A stretch of DNA of 64,000 nt from an uncultured Lachnospiraceae bacterium (GCA_902779575.1 CACZBW010000003.1:62001-126000), one strand, 5' to 3'; shown: positions 34,210 through 43,053, counted from the stretch's first letter. The notes: generated by a model not told the origin, from the letters alone. Numbers and translations: made by a program.

Positions 34210-36479
34210 TCCCTTTCCTCCTTCTCTTCCTCATCTACCGTGACGCCTTCCCAGGTTGTGTCGTCCTCCCCGTCGCCCTCCACCTTGACTGGCGGGGACG
34301 CAATGTTCGGATTTTCCGCAACCTGTTCGGAATCCTTAAGAAGGTTGCTGATATCGACTTCAATCTGGTTTCCGTATCCGTCCGTCACGATACCGGTGCT
34401 GCGGTCCAGGGTGCAGCCGCTGATCTCTTCTCCTTCCGAATCGAAGACCAGGCCGTCCTGGTTGATATATGCGTCATTATGAAGAATCCCGTTCGCGTCG
34501 AAGCACTGGAAATATGCGCTCTTGACATGGTTTTCCACGGTATCGTCCCTGGAGATGCCGAGGAACATCAGCAGGTCATCCGTGACCGGTTCGGTCGGAT
34601 ACAGTCCCATATAAGGGAACAGATCTGTGGCAATCCTGCGGAAAAGGGTCTGCGCGTAGGTACTGTCTGCCTGCTCCGCGACATTGGGCTCATCCACAAC
34701 CACGTAGATTACGACTTTCGGATCATTGATCGGCGCGGCGCCTATGAAAGAAACCAGATATTTCCCTTTTGCGCGGCGTCCGGTCGTCAGATCGATCTTT
34801 TCAGCCGTACCTGTCTTTCCGCCTGTAAGGTAGCCGGGAACCTGTGACTTTCTTCCGGTACCTTCCTGCACCGCCGTCTTCAGATAGCCGCGCACCAGTT
34901 TGGAGACAGAGGATGATATGGGCTGGCGCAGGACCAGCGGTTCCACGGTATTGACGTTCGTTCCGTCCGCTTTCAGCACCTGCCCCACCACATGCGGCTG
35001 GTAATAATGGCCTCCGTTCACGACGGTGGAGAAGGCGGCCGCCTCCTGGATCATATTGATGGTAAAGCCCTGCCCGAAGGTACAGGTCGCGAGCTCGACC
35101 TCATGCATGGTCTGCCGGGAATAGACTACTCCGGCGTTTTCGTTGGGCAGGTCGATTCCCGTCCTCTGTCCGAAGCCGAAAGCCGACTGGTAATTGATGA
35201 AATTCGTAATCCCCATCCGCATCCCGATCGTCATCAGGGCCACGTTGCAGGAATTGACAATGGCGTATTCCAGAGTCTCATCGCCGTGTCCGTAGATATT
35301 ATCGCAGTTGATGCTGGTATCCGTGATGAAGAGATTCCCGCTGCAGTAGAAAGCATCTCCGTCGTTGACCGCGCCCACCTGCAGGGCGGAGGCAACCGTA
35401 ATCGGCTTGAACACCGAACCCGGCTCATAACCTTCCGATACGCAGAAATTCTCCCACATGGTATTCAGGGCGTCCACATACTCTTCGTCATCCATGGCCT
35501 TTACTTCCGCCCCGGAATAGTAGGCGGACAGGTCGTTTGGATTATTCAGGTCATATTCCCGGTTGGTAGCCATGGCAAGCACGGCCCCGCTGTTGGGATC
35601 CATCACGACGACGCCGACATTCCTCGCGCCTTTTCCGTCGTGGAGCTCATCTCCGTAAGTAGCGTCAAACTGGTCGATCTTTTCCTGGACAATCTCCTGC
35701 ATATTCATGTCCAGTGTCAGCCGCAGGGTCTCCCCGTGCTCCGGCTCCACCGTTGTGCGCTGGAATTCCGAATCCTCATTCAGGTAACCGAACTCTCTTC
35801 CGTCGGTCCCGTTCAGGATATCATCGTAATAATTCTCCACGCCCGTCACGCCGACGTCGATCGCGTTTGAAAAGCCGACAACCTTGCTGGCAAGGGAACC
35901 GTACGGATAGGAGCGGATATATTTCTCCTCAAACCAGATCCCTTTTACATTGTTTCTCTTCTTCTTTTCTTCCTTATAGGCATCCGCGCCCATGGTCTCG
36001 GGATCCAGATCTTTTCCGCTGCAGTAATCCTCGAAGGCTCTCTTCGTCTCCGCGGGCACGTCGCGCAGAATAATCTGGTAGCGGGAATCTTTCGTCTTCT
36101 CATCCATGATCCGGTCACGGACCATGGCCGAATCCAACCCGAGCATTTCCTCCGCCGCCTGAATCGTGGGCTCGCGGAAATTCTCATCCGTATTAATGAC
36201 GTAGCAGTCCAGAATGACATTATAAAAGCGGTCGCTCCTGGCCAGAACGATCCCGTTGGAATCCTGGATCTCCCCTCTTCTGGCGGGAATCGACCTGGAG
36301 TCGTAGCTCTGCTGCGAGAGCACCTGCTTCGCGTATTTGTTCCCCCTGGTCGCGGTTATGGTCGCGATCCGCACCAGAAGAAGAATCAGCAATAACAAAA
36401 CAAATGCAAAAGAAGCCATAAGCTTTTTTTGCATTGTCCTTGAAAATCCTCTTTCTTTATTTTTTCTGGTTCTGGCCAA
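34206..36479 (-). CDS. Class B penicillin-binding protein (FtsI/PBP2B/SpoVD type)
   Basis: 757 aa from a TTG at 36479, with AAGGGTGA upstream; nine further upstream codons are unsupported. Septal transpeptidase with one membrane helix (about 20-42), a dimerisation domain, then the catalytic triplets: SVFK (active Ser about 355), SCN (about 410) and KTG (about 555). After the transpeptidase domain there is no clear PASTA domain. Instead a tail with NQDGLVFDSEGEEISGC and DRSTGIVTDGYGNQIEVD resembles motifs in FtsQ and the TPR protein here. Between FtsL-like and mraY genes, so division or sporulation-septum PBP; a choice between FtsI and SpoVD cannot be made. Confidence 0.93.
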   Translation of the reverse strand: MARTRKNKERGFSRTMQKKLMASFAFVLLLLILLLVRIATITATRGNKYAKQVLSQQSYDSRSIPARRGEIQDSNGIVLARSDRFYNVILDCYVINTDENFREPTIQAAEEMLGLDSAMVRDRIMDEKTKDSRYQIILRDVPAETKRAFEDYCSGKDLDPETMGADAYKEEKKKRNNVKGIWFEEKYIRSYPYGSLASKVVGFSNAIDVGVTGVENYYDDILNGTDGREFGYLNEDSEFQRTTVEPEHGETLRLTLDMNMQEIVQEKIDQFDATYGDELHDGKGARNVGVVVMDPNSGAVLAMATNREYDLNNPNDLSAYYSGAEVKAMDDEEYVDALNTMWENFCVSEGYEPGSVFKPITVASALQVGAVNDGDAFYCSGNLFITDTSINCDNIYGHGDETLEYAIVNSCNVALMTIGMRMGITNFINYQSAFGFGQRTGIDLPNENAGVVYSRQTMHEVELATCTFGQGFTINMIQEAAAFSTVVNGGHYYQPHVVGQVLKADGTNVNTVEPLVLRQPISSSVSKLVRGYLKTAVQEGTGRKSQVPGYLTGGKTGTAEKIDLTTGRRAKGKYLVSFIGAAPINDPKVVIYVVVDEPNVAEQADSTYAQTLFRRIATDLFPYMGLYPTEPVTDDLLMFLGISRDDTVENHVKSAYFQCFDANGILHNDAYINQDGLVFDSEGEEISGCTLDRSTGIVTDGYGNQIEVDISNLLKDSEQVAENPNIASPPVKVEGDGEDDTTWEGVTVDEEEKEERE

Positions 36480-36517
36480 ACTATCACCCTTCCGCAGACG
36501 CTGCAATGATCGCCTTA

Positions 36518-37003
36518 TCAGCCCGGTATCTCAGCATACTGCCTGACATAATCCTTTGAAACGGGAATATATCTGACGATCTGTTCCTCCGTCGGATACG
36601 CCATGCCGAAACGGTTCACAGCGGTCTCCCGGACCTTCTCAAGGTCGACGCCGGACACAATCTCATTGTAGACCGTATCATTCTCCATCTGCAGGTCCTT
36701 AAGCTGAAGCTGAAGGCTTGCCGCCTTCTTCTGGAGCTGTGTGGACTGGGTCTGCAGCTGCAGGAAAATAATACAGAAGGCTACACACAGAACAGCCGCG
36801 GCTGTCAGGAAGAGGACATAGGCCATATTCATCTGGCGGGTGCGTTCCCTGTTCCGGATCAGACGGCTGCTGACGTCCTCCTCTCTGAGATCGCTCTCCA
36901 GAGGAGCCCGCCGGACAGTATTCCCTTCTACCAGCTCAGTATACCCCGCATAGCCCATTCTTTCAATCTGTCTTTTTCTTCCTGCTCTGTCAGCCATTTT
37001 CAT
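36518..37003 (-). CDS. ftsL: FtsL-like division protein
   Basis: 161 aa from the ATG at 37003 with AGGAGAAG upstream; a longer open frame upstream is unsupported. A basic cytoplasmic stretch, one membrane helix (YVLFLTAAAVLCVAFCIIFLQ), then a coiled coil (LQTQSTQLQKKAASLQLQLKDLQMEND) and a short C-terminal segment. Sequence identity in this family is low; call rests on topology and position between rsmH and the PBP gene. Its N-terminal tail is longer than usual. Confidence 0.8.
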   Translation of the reverse strand: MKMADRAGRKRQIERMGYAGYTELVEGNTVRRAPLESDLREEDVSSRLIRNRERTRQMNMAYVLFLTAAAVLCVAFCIIFLQLQTQSTQLQKKAASLQLQLKDLQMENDTVYNEIVSGVDLEKVRETAVNRFGMAYPTEEQIVRYIPVSKDYVRQYAEIPG

Positions 37004-37156
37004 ACTTCTCCTGCTGTCTGCGCCGTGCGCGGACAGGCACTGCTTTCTTTCTGTTTTCTTCCATCTTCTGAAAACGACGCGGCCCCGCTTCAGATCCGCC
37101 GGCAGTGTGTATCGCCGTGAAAGGCGCTTTATCTGCCAGTCTCCCCAGAATGGCCT

Positions 37157-37191
37157 GTGCCGCACTCCCTTCAGAGTGCTCCCTGCGGCAC
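37157..37191 (-). promoter_or_regulatory. Intercistronic hairpin between rsmH and ftsL
   Basis: Stem GTGCCGCA/TGCGGCAC enclosing an inner CACTC/GAGTG pair, in the 222-bp space between the two genes. No U tract; possible message-processing or attenuation structure. Confidence 0.5.
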
Positions 37192-37225
37192 TTCAGCCGG
37201 CAGTCCCGTACAGGGCCGCTTTCTT

Positions 37226-38167
37226 TCAGATGATGATTCTCTCAAAGACGCGCAGCTTCGCGCTCTTTGACCTTGGGTTGTCCTCCGTCTCCCTTACAGA
37301 GGGCAGGATCGGTTTTCTGGTTATGACTTTCCCTTTCGGTTTTCTCCCGCACACACAGACCGGAAAGTCCGGCGGGCATATGCATGGATTTTCCGCTTTC
37401 CTGAAGGCATCTTTTACGATGCGGTCTTCCAGGGAATGGAAAGTGATGACGCAGAATCTTCCGCCGTCATTCAGGAGATCTATGATCATGTCCAGAGAAT
37501 TCATTAGGACGCTGAGCTCCTGATTGACTTCAATGCGGATGGCCTGAAAAGTTCTTTTTGCCGGGTGTCCGCCGGTTGCCCGCACTTTCGCCGGGATCGC
37601 GGCTTTTATAATATGAATCAACTCCCCAGTCGTTTCAATGCTCTGAATCTGTCTCTCCCTCACGATGTGCTTCGCGATATTCTTTGCGAACCGGTCCTCC
37701 CCGTAATCCCTTATTATCCGGTAAAGGTCCTGTTCGCTGTAGCTGTTGACGACCTCCCTCGCCGTCAGCGCCTTTCTCTGGTCCATCCTCATATCGAGAG
37801 GCGCGTCCTCCCGGTATGTGAACCCGCGCTCCGCATCATCAAGCTGATAGGAAGAAACCCCCAGGTCCAAAAGAACTCCGTCAACCGATGAGATCCCAAG
37901 TTTCTTCAGTTCGCCGGCCATATTTCCATAGTTGCTCCGAACGATCGTCACATGGTCTTTGAACTGTTCCAGGCGTTTCCCGGCCGCCTCCACCGCAGCG
38001 GCATCCTGGTCGATCCCGATCAGCCGTCCCTCCCCGGACAGCCTCGCGGCAATCTGTTCCGAATGCCCGCCTCCGCCGAGTGTCCCGTCCACATATATTC
38101 CTCCGGACCGGATACACAGCGCATCGATCGTCTCCTGAAGCAGAACAGAAGTATGTCTGAATTCCAT
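37226..38167 (-). CDS. rsmH: 16S rRNA (cytosine-1402-N4)-methyltransferase
   Basis: 313 aa. SAM-dependent methylase of 16S rRNA C1402, second gene of the dcw cluster. [15 protein letters not shown] at the start, SAM loop [32 protein letters not shown] and [21 protein letters not shown] are all family features. AGGAGAG precedes the ATG; 44 bp after mraZ. Confidence 0.97.
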   Translation of the reverse strand: MEFRHTSVLLQETIDALCIRSGGIYVDGTLGGGGHSEQIAARLSGEGRLIGIDQDAAAVEAAGKRLEQFKDHVTIVRSNYGNMAGELKKLGISSVDGVLLDLGVSSYQLDDAERGFTYREDAPLDMRMDQRKALTAREVVNSYSEQDLYRIIRDYGEDRFAKNIAKHIVRERQIQSIETTGELIHIIKAAIPAKVRATGGHPAKRTFQAIRIEVNQELSVLMNSLDMIIDLLNDGGRFCVITFHSLEDRIVKDAFRKAENPCICPPDFPVCVCGRKPKGKVITRKPILPSVRETEDNPRSKSAKLRVFERIII

Positions 38168-38211
38168 ACAAGTCTCTCCTTCTGCATTCCGTCCCGCATA
38201 CAGATCCGCCC

Positions 38212-38643
38212 TTACAGATCTATATCCAGTCCGTCCAGCGCTTCCATGGACGCGTCGATGTCATCCGCCGCGGTAGCCTCGATGTACTTCTCTCTGCTCC
38301 AGAGCTCTATGCGCTTCATAGAGCCGTCGATCACAACTTCCTTGGTCATCCCGGCGAACTCCCTTAACATCTCCGGGATCAGGGCTCTTCCCTGTTTATC
38401 AATCTCACAGAGCGTCGCCCCGGTAGCAAAGAACCGGACTACCTTTCTGGCTTCTTTGTTCGTAAGAGGCAGTTTTGAAAGCTTTTCCTCGAAGATATTC
38501 CACTCTTCCACCGGAAACACAAACAGGCAGCCATCCAGTCCCCTTGTCACCATGAACTGCTCACCGAGCTGCTCCCGGAATGCTTTCGGAACAATCAGTC
38601 TGCCTTTGGTATCCAATGTGTTTTTGTATGAACCATAAAACAT
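38212..38643 (-). CDS. mraZ: Transcriptional regulator MraZ
   Basis: 143 aa with two SpoVT/AbrB-like DxxGR half-domains: [17 protein letters not shown] and [17 protein letters not shown]. MraZ forms rings that bind tandem repeats upstream of its own gene and repress the dcw operon. Such repeats are present at 38707-38752. First gene of the cluster. Confidence 0.97.
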   Translation of the reverse strand: MFYGSYKNTLDTKGRLIVPKAFREQLGEQFMVTRGLDGCLFVFPVEEWNIFEEKLSKLPLTNKEARKVVRFFATGATLCEIDKQGRALIPEMLREFAGMTKEVVIDGSMKRIELWSREKYIEATAADDIDASMEALDGLDIDL

Positions 38644-38706
38644 ACAGAATACCTTCCTGAGGATGCGGAAGCGAGAGAGAACGGATCGTCAGCTCGCAGC
38701 ATTTCT

Positions 38707-38752
38707 ACCACAATCTCCCATTTTCAATCCACTTCACACCACTTTCTACCAC
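38707..38752 (-). promoter_or_regulatory. MraZ operator: five repeats at 10-bp period
   Basis: On the minus strand GTGGT (38748-38752), GTGGT (38738-38742), GTGGA (38728-38732), ATGGG (about 38717-38722) and GTGGT (38707-38711) follow each other in strict 10-bp phase, the geometry known for MraZ binding boxes. They lie in the mraZ leader, so autoregulation is expected. Confidence 0.85.
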
Positions 38753-38762
38753 CTGCATGAAT

Positions 38763-38791
38763 ATCTTAAGGCAAAACCAATCATGGCGCAA
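38763..38791 (-). promoter_or_regulatory. Candidate mraZ promoter
   Basis: Minus strand TTGCGC (38786-38791), 17-bp spacer, TAAGAT (38763-38768), just upstream of the MraZ boxes. The -35 is weak. The 505-bp gap 38644-39148 contains this region, the boxes, one hairpin and a strong terminator; no gene seen. Confidence 0.4.
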
Positions 38792-38864
38792 GACAGAACA
38801 TCCGTTTGTTTTCCGGCATTTTGTGCAATTTAACTGTTAAAAAGCCCGCTTCGTTTGACACATT

Positions 38865-38897
38865 ATCTGGTTGTCTTTCCTGTTTTTGTTACCAGAT
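38865..38897. repeat. Second ATCTGGT/ACCAGAT hairpin
   Basis: 7-bp stem with a 19-nt loop, same core as at 27309-27337. Located upstream of the mraZ promoter. Meaning unknown. Confidence 0.45.
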
Positions 38898-38948
38898 CTT
38901 GTGAGAAGCCTGTCCTGGCATTTATAAAACATTCACATTTTTGCATAA

Positions 38949-38987
38949 AAATAAGACAGGGGAATGATTTTTCTCCTGTCTTATTTT
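38949..38987. terminator. Strong bidirectional terminator
   Basis: AAATAAGACAGG/CCTGTCTTATTT stem flanked by A and T runs on both sides. Ends the RelA-like/TPR transcription unit before the mraZ operon. Confidence 0.88.
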
Positions 38988-39148
38988 CCATATTATAGGT
39001 GGGACGCCGAAGGTACGGTTTCAGCCTGCCCGGAAACCGTTTCCGGACCGCTGTGCCGGCGCGCGGGAAGCAGTTTCCCCGGATCCTCCGTCCGGATGAT
39101 CTGCCCGAATATCTCTCCGGATGCGGCCGCGTGAGCGCTGCCTCCGTC

Positions 39149-41119
39149 TCAGTCCGGAATCTCCGTCAGGATATCTCTCTGGAAGCCCTCCCACATGTTG
39201 GCCCCCGTATTCCAGTCCCGCAGGTCCGTCACAATTTTATGATAGAAGGCCTGGCCCCCATAAACGATGTCGTAGGTTCTGGCATCATCCCTCGCCTCCA
39301 GATGTCTGCCGAATGAGCAGTTCTCCACATCGTCAGAGCTGTAATCATCCATGGTCCCGTCCGGCCAGAAGATATAGAAGCGCGGAATCTGGGGCTCCGA
39401 ACTGTGGCGCACATCCCCCAGGCGGCGCAGAAGCTCTCTCCCTTCCGCCTCATAACAGCTCAGCACATGGGCATAGCGCCAGACCGTCCTGGTAAAATCC
39501 GAAACGCGGAACTGCATGAGCCAGTCCTCGTCCATCATACCGTCCCTGTCTGACCTTGAGATAATCAGGACAACCGGAAACTGCCGTTCGGGATCCTGGA
39601 CAGCGCGGACCACATCTTCGATCCCGTCCGCCCGGACGATCCTTCTGCGCCCGGACAGCGGAAGAGCGTTAATGATTCCCACATTGTCCACCAGGCTCTT
39701 GTAAAATCCCGGATAGGAGAAGAAATTGGCTGCCGTACTTTCCCTGACCGCGTCTTCCCGGTCCGGCTCCGCGTAGCCATTGACGATCTCCACCCAGATC
39801 TGCCCTTTTTCCTTTTCGTAAAGATGAGCGTCCGAGAACCAGACGCGGCCTCCGGCTTCCGGGTCCAGATGGCGGACATGCGTATTCATCACATGTTTTT
39901 CCGGATGATACCTTACCGTCGCCTGATACGCCATGACGTCCGCGTGGCAGCTGCACACTTCTTCCGGAATTCCCGGGAAAAGGTTTCCATATTTCGATAC
40001 CACCCAGCGGTAGATCATGCGCGCGCTTTCCAGGAAGATCAGATCCGGCGTCAGTTCCCCGTCCGGATGGAGCCTGCTGCCGTTCACCCGGGTCTTCATC
40101 TGGAAAACCGTGTGCCGCGCCAGAGGCTTCAGCTCATAATGACGGGATTCCGCATCGGAATCCTCCCGTCCGTCGTTGAAAACGTCCCTCTTTTTAAATA
40201 CGGCTGTCAGCCGCTCATCATGGAATTCACTCTCATTGAGCAGGGCGATAATCGTATTGACGTTAATCGGGACCCGGCGGCTTCGGGCCAGCAGCTGGCC
40301 GATCAGGGCCGGCCGGGCTGTCCGGAAGACCCGCTTTGCCAGATTATCCGTATTGACCATATCGTCGTTCAGGATCTGTTCCACTTCCGGATACAGCTGG
40401 GCTTCCCCCAGCTTCAGACGGAAATGGCTCTTTATCATGTCGCTCCACCTGCCGGACTTGTAAAGGGCGTGGCCCAGATCCTCGAAAAGAGTGACCATGG
40501 ACTTGTCACAGAGTTCGAGCGTGGCGAGGATGGAATTGAAATAGCGGGAAAAGCCCGGATAATGGCTCCACAGTTCCTCTCCCTTATAGCGCATGTCATG
40601 CTCTACTTCATGCCAGCCTTCAAAAAACATGGTCTTGATCTGTATCTCGAAGGTATCGTCGATGCACATGTCCCAGGTCTCCGGTGAGATCTGGACCTTG
40701 AGATATTCCGGAAGGCGGAACACGCCGTTCAGTTTTGCGGGTTTGAACTCATCCTCCTCCCGCTTCGACGTCGACCATTCGATCACGTCAAAGGTTCTGA
40801 CCATGATCTCCCTGCAGATATCCACATCATCGTCAAAATACAGGTTGATCCTGACCCCGATCAGATCCTGCAGTTTACGGCTGCCCCCGTAATCTTTCAT
40901 CTCAAATTTGCTTGCCATGGAGGCAGCCGTCTTGATTCTGGAAAAACAGCGGAAATACAGGCCGCACTGCTCCAGACGGTCGCTGATGATGCGCTTGAGA
41001 TCCTGCTCCACCAGCGGGGGAACCCTGACCTTCGCGGCCAGCTCCTCCTTTGTAAAAGTGATTCCTGCCTCCTCCGAAGCCGCTTCACTTCTTAAAAAAC
41101 TGTCAAATACTTCTCCCAT
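39149..41119 (-). CDS. RelA/SpoT synthetase-domain protein with a large unassigned C-terminal region
   Basis: 656 aa. Residues 40-190 resemble the (p)ppGpp synthetase domain: SRIKTAASMASKF (R61, K63), LQDLIGVRINLYFDD (D85, R90), EIQIKT (E158, Q160) and HEVEHDMRYK (H174). The nucleotide-stacking loop, usually NGYxSLH, reads NGVFRLPEYL, so the key Tyr and His are missing. No HD hydrolase, TGS or ACT domain is present, so this is not RelA/Rel. Residues 200-656 match nothing I recognise; they include EIVNGYAEPDRED, FPVVLIISRSDRDG and IYFWPDG-like segments. Start ATG has only a weak ribosome site. It follows the TPR gene by 22 bp. A small-alarmone synthetase variant, a nucleotide-modifying effector or an inactive scaffold are all possible. 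Confidence 0.7.
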   Translation of the reverse strand: MGEVFDSFLRSEAASEEAGITFTKEELAAKVRVPPLVEQDLKRIISDRLEQCGLYFRCFSRIKTAASMASKFEMKDYGGSRKLQDLIGVRINLYFDDDVDICREIMVRTFDVIEWSTSKREEDEFKPAKLNGVFRLPEYLKVQISPETWDMCIDDTFEIQIKTMFFEGWHEVEHDMRYKGEELWSHYPGFSRYFNSILATLELCDKSMVTLFEDLGHALYKSGRWSDMIKSHFRLKLGEAQLYPEVEQILNDDMVNTDNLAKRVFRTARPALIGQLLARSRRVPINVNTIIALLNESEFHDERLTAVFKKRDVFNDGREDSDAESRHYELKPLARHTVFQMKTRVNGSRLHPDGELTPDLIFLESARMIYRWVVSKYGNLFPGIPEEVCSCHADVMAYQATVRYHPEKHVMNTHVRHLDPEAGGRVWFSDAHLYEKEKGQIWVEIVNGYAEPDREDAVRESTAANFFSYPGFYKSLVDNVGIINALPLSGRRRIVRADGIEDVVRAVQDPERQFPVVLIISRSDRDGMMDEDWLMQFRVSDFTRTVWRYAHVLSCYEAEGRELLRRLGDVRHSSEPQIPRFYIFWPDGTMDDYSSDDVENCSFGRHLEARDDARTYDIVYGGQAFYHKIVTDLRDWNTGANMWEGFQRDILTEIPD

Positions 41120-41141
41120 TCTGATTAACCCACAATAGTCC

Positions 41142-42875
41142 TTACTGATAGACCGGATTGCCGTACATATCGTATCCCTGCCCGGTCGTCGGATCCGTCC
41201 AGGCGATCTGGGCCGAGGATCCGGAAGAACCGGAACCGTCGTTGATCGGATTGCCGTACGCGTCGTAATGCTGCCCGGTTGCCGGATCCGTCCAGGCTAC
41301 CTGCGAAGAGGAGGATGAGGAAGAACTTCCGGAACCGTCGTTAATCGGATTGCCGTACGCGTCATAATGCTGCCCGGTCGTCGGATCTGTCCAGGCAACT
41401 TCCGCTGAGGAAGACCCACCCTGATTCATGGACGCCTCTCCCTGGGAAGAGGTTCCCGCGGACGCGCCCGAACCCTGCGTCGTCTTCGCGCCGATATACC
41501 CCTGCACTACAGACGCCGAATCCGGATACCGCTGAATAAAGGCGTTGAAGGTGTCATCCGCTTTCCCGGAGTCGCCGGCGTTGAAATATGCGAAGCCCAG
41601 ATAATACAGGGCGTCATAATACATGCTGTTGCTGCCGGTCGGATCCGAATCGACCGCCTTCTGAAGCTGGGAAGCCGCTTCCTTATAATTCCCTGCCACA
41701 TAGGCAGTGGTTCCTGCGTTATAATACTGGGAAAACAGGGCGTCCCCGACCATAAGGGTCAGGTCGTCAAACAGCTGTTTTCCTTCGCCGTCATAATCGC
41801 TCTCATTCAGCTTTCCAAGCGCTTCGACCGTCTTTGTCTGGTCTCCCTTCACATAGAGGTCCGCAACCTGCAGAAGTCCCTTGTATCCTTCCACCCTGCT
41901 GTTGGCGTCCTCCTTCTCCTGCTTTGCCTTTGCCGTCTCTTCATGAGCGGAATCCACCTGGTCCTGAAGATCCTGGACCGTAGCCGTGATCGTGGCAAGA
42001 GAAGTGTTCGCGTCCGTCACGGACCGGTTCGCCCTGTCGTTGGCATTCTGGCGGACGGCCGGGACCGTCAGGAACCAGACAATCGCCGCGCCCAGAAGAA
42101 TTCCAAGCATGATATTGATGAAAGTCGCGATTGTGGAACTGTCCCGGAAAGTCGTCGGGGCAATGATCGTCTGATTGCCGCTGACATAGCGCAGCGCCTT
42201 CTCTTTCGCGCTTTCGGACTCTTCTTTTTTGCGTCTGGACCTTCCGAAAAGGGAAGTCCGGCCTGTCTCCTCCTCGATCTCGGTCAGGAAACGAAGGGTT
42301 GTCGTATTCGTATTGTCGATGGCGGATGCCTTCTTCAGCAGGCGCCTGGCCTTTTCCCATTCCTGCCGGTGCATATACAGAAGCGCGAGCAGCTGGTAAG
42401 CCTTGACCAGCTTCGGATTGCGTGAAATAACTTTGCGCAGCTGCATCAGGGCCATGTCCTCATGCCCCTGTCTGCAGTAATCAATCGACTGATTATATTT
42501 ATGAATCGTGGAATTGATCTGATCCAGCCGGTTCCTGTTGTTCTGCAGAACCTGCAGATAATCATTTGCCAGATTGTCCTGCGGCTTCAGGTTCTTGCTG
42601 ATGACCCATTCCACCAGGGCACTGACCACTTCGCCGGTCTCAAAGTAACACAGGCCCAGGAGGTTCCTGGCGTCTATATTCTCCTTATTAAACTTGAGTG
42701 ACCGGTTCAGGCAGGAAACCGCTCCCGAGAGGTCCCTCACCTGCGCCTTCTCCAGTCCCCGGTTGTATAACAGATTGGATATTCGGACGATACGCTTCTG
42801 AAGCGTGACATCCTGCCCGCAACCGGGACAGTAGTCCTTTGCCGTCAGGACCGTACCGCAGTAGATACATTTCAT
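41142..42875 (-). CDS. Zinc-ribbon/TPR membrane protein with C-terminal YGN repeats
   Basis: 577 aa. An N-terminal zinc ribbon (C3, C6, C16, C19) is followed by TPR-like helices (about 25-200), a linker, one membrane helix (about 250-270), a coiled coil (about 285-330) and a second TPR group (about 370-470). A Ser/Gly-rich stretch carries three near-identical repeats of the form AWTDPTTGQHYDAYGNPI. Topology suggests cytoplasmic TPRs before the helix and an external TPR-repeat tail after it. It is a likely scaffold; no enzyme is visible. It precedes the RelA-like gene and follows a 49-codon gene by 28 bp. Confidence 0.75.
   Translation of the reverse strand: MKCIYCGTVLTAKDYCPGCGQDVTLQKRIVRISNLLYNRGLEKAQVRDLSGAVSCLNRSLKFNKENIDARNLLGLCYFETGEVVSALVEWVISKNLKPQDNLANDYLQVLQNNRNRLDQINSTIHKYNQSIDYCRQGHEDMALMQLRKVISRNPKLVKAYQLLALLYMHRQEWEKARRLLKKASAIDNTNTTTLRFLTEIEEETGRTSLFGRSRRKKEESESAKEKALRYVSGNQTIIAPTTFRDSSTIATFINIMLGILLGAAIVWFLTVPAVRQNANDRANRSVTDANTSLATITATVQDLQDQVDSAHEETAKAKQEKEDANSRVEGYKGLLQVADLYVKGDQTKTVEALGKLNESDYDGEGKQLFDDLTLMVGDALFSQYYNAGTTAYVAGNYKEAASQLQKAVDSDPTGSNSMYYDALYYLGFAYFNAGDSGKADDTFNAFIQRYPDSASVVQGYIGAKTTQGSGASAGTSSQGEASMNQGGSSSAEVAWTDPTTGQHYDAYGNPINDGSGSSSSSSSSQVAWTDPATGQHYDAYGNPINDGSGSSGSSAQIAWTDPTTGQGYDMYGNPVYQ
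41157..41405 (-). repeat. Coding tandem repeats (three units of about 100 bp)
   Basis: Units encoding AWTDPxTGQxYDxYGNP recur with near-identical nucleotides, for example GGATTGCCGTACGCGTC at about 41238 and 41346, separated by variable Ser/Gly codons. Repeat number may vary between strains. Confidence 0.8.
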
Positions 42876-42903
42876 CTGATTCTCAATCCCCGCTCTATCT
42901 GCT

Positions 42904-43053
42904 TCATTTCTTCCGGTTTTCTTTATCGTCCCGGATCATCTCTCTGAGGATATCCGTGACGTCCGTGAGATCACGGCTGTAGATCGCATCCTCTGCTTCA
43001 TTGACATCCATGCTCGGATGGAACTTTTTCAGCTCTTCTTCGTAATTAATCAT
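42904..43053 (-). CDS. Small acidic protein, 49 aa, unknown function
   Basis: ATG at 43053 preceded by GGGAGCG at normal spacing. The frame begins MINYEEELKKFHPSMDVNEA and ends RDDKENRKK before TGA. It is acidic and predicted helical, with no membrane segment or cysteine. It fills the space between folC (98 bp upstream) and the TPR gene (28 bp downstream) in the same direction. The codon pattern looks coding. I do not recognise the family. Confidence 0.65.
   Translation of the reverse strand: MINYEEELKKFHPSMDVNEAEDAIYSRDLTDVTDILREMIRDDKENRKK

Noticed and set aside
34206-36479. Assigning the PBP specifically as SpoVD or FtsI
   Set aside because: Position fits either, a clear PASTA domain is missing, and sequence alone does not decide.
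41157-41405. Regular repeats that could suggest a CRISPR array
   Set aside because: The units lie inside a coding frame, keep the frame and encode a repeated peptide; spacing and content do not fit a CRISPR.
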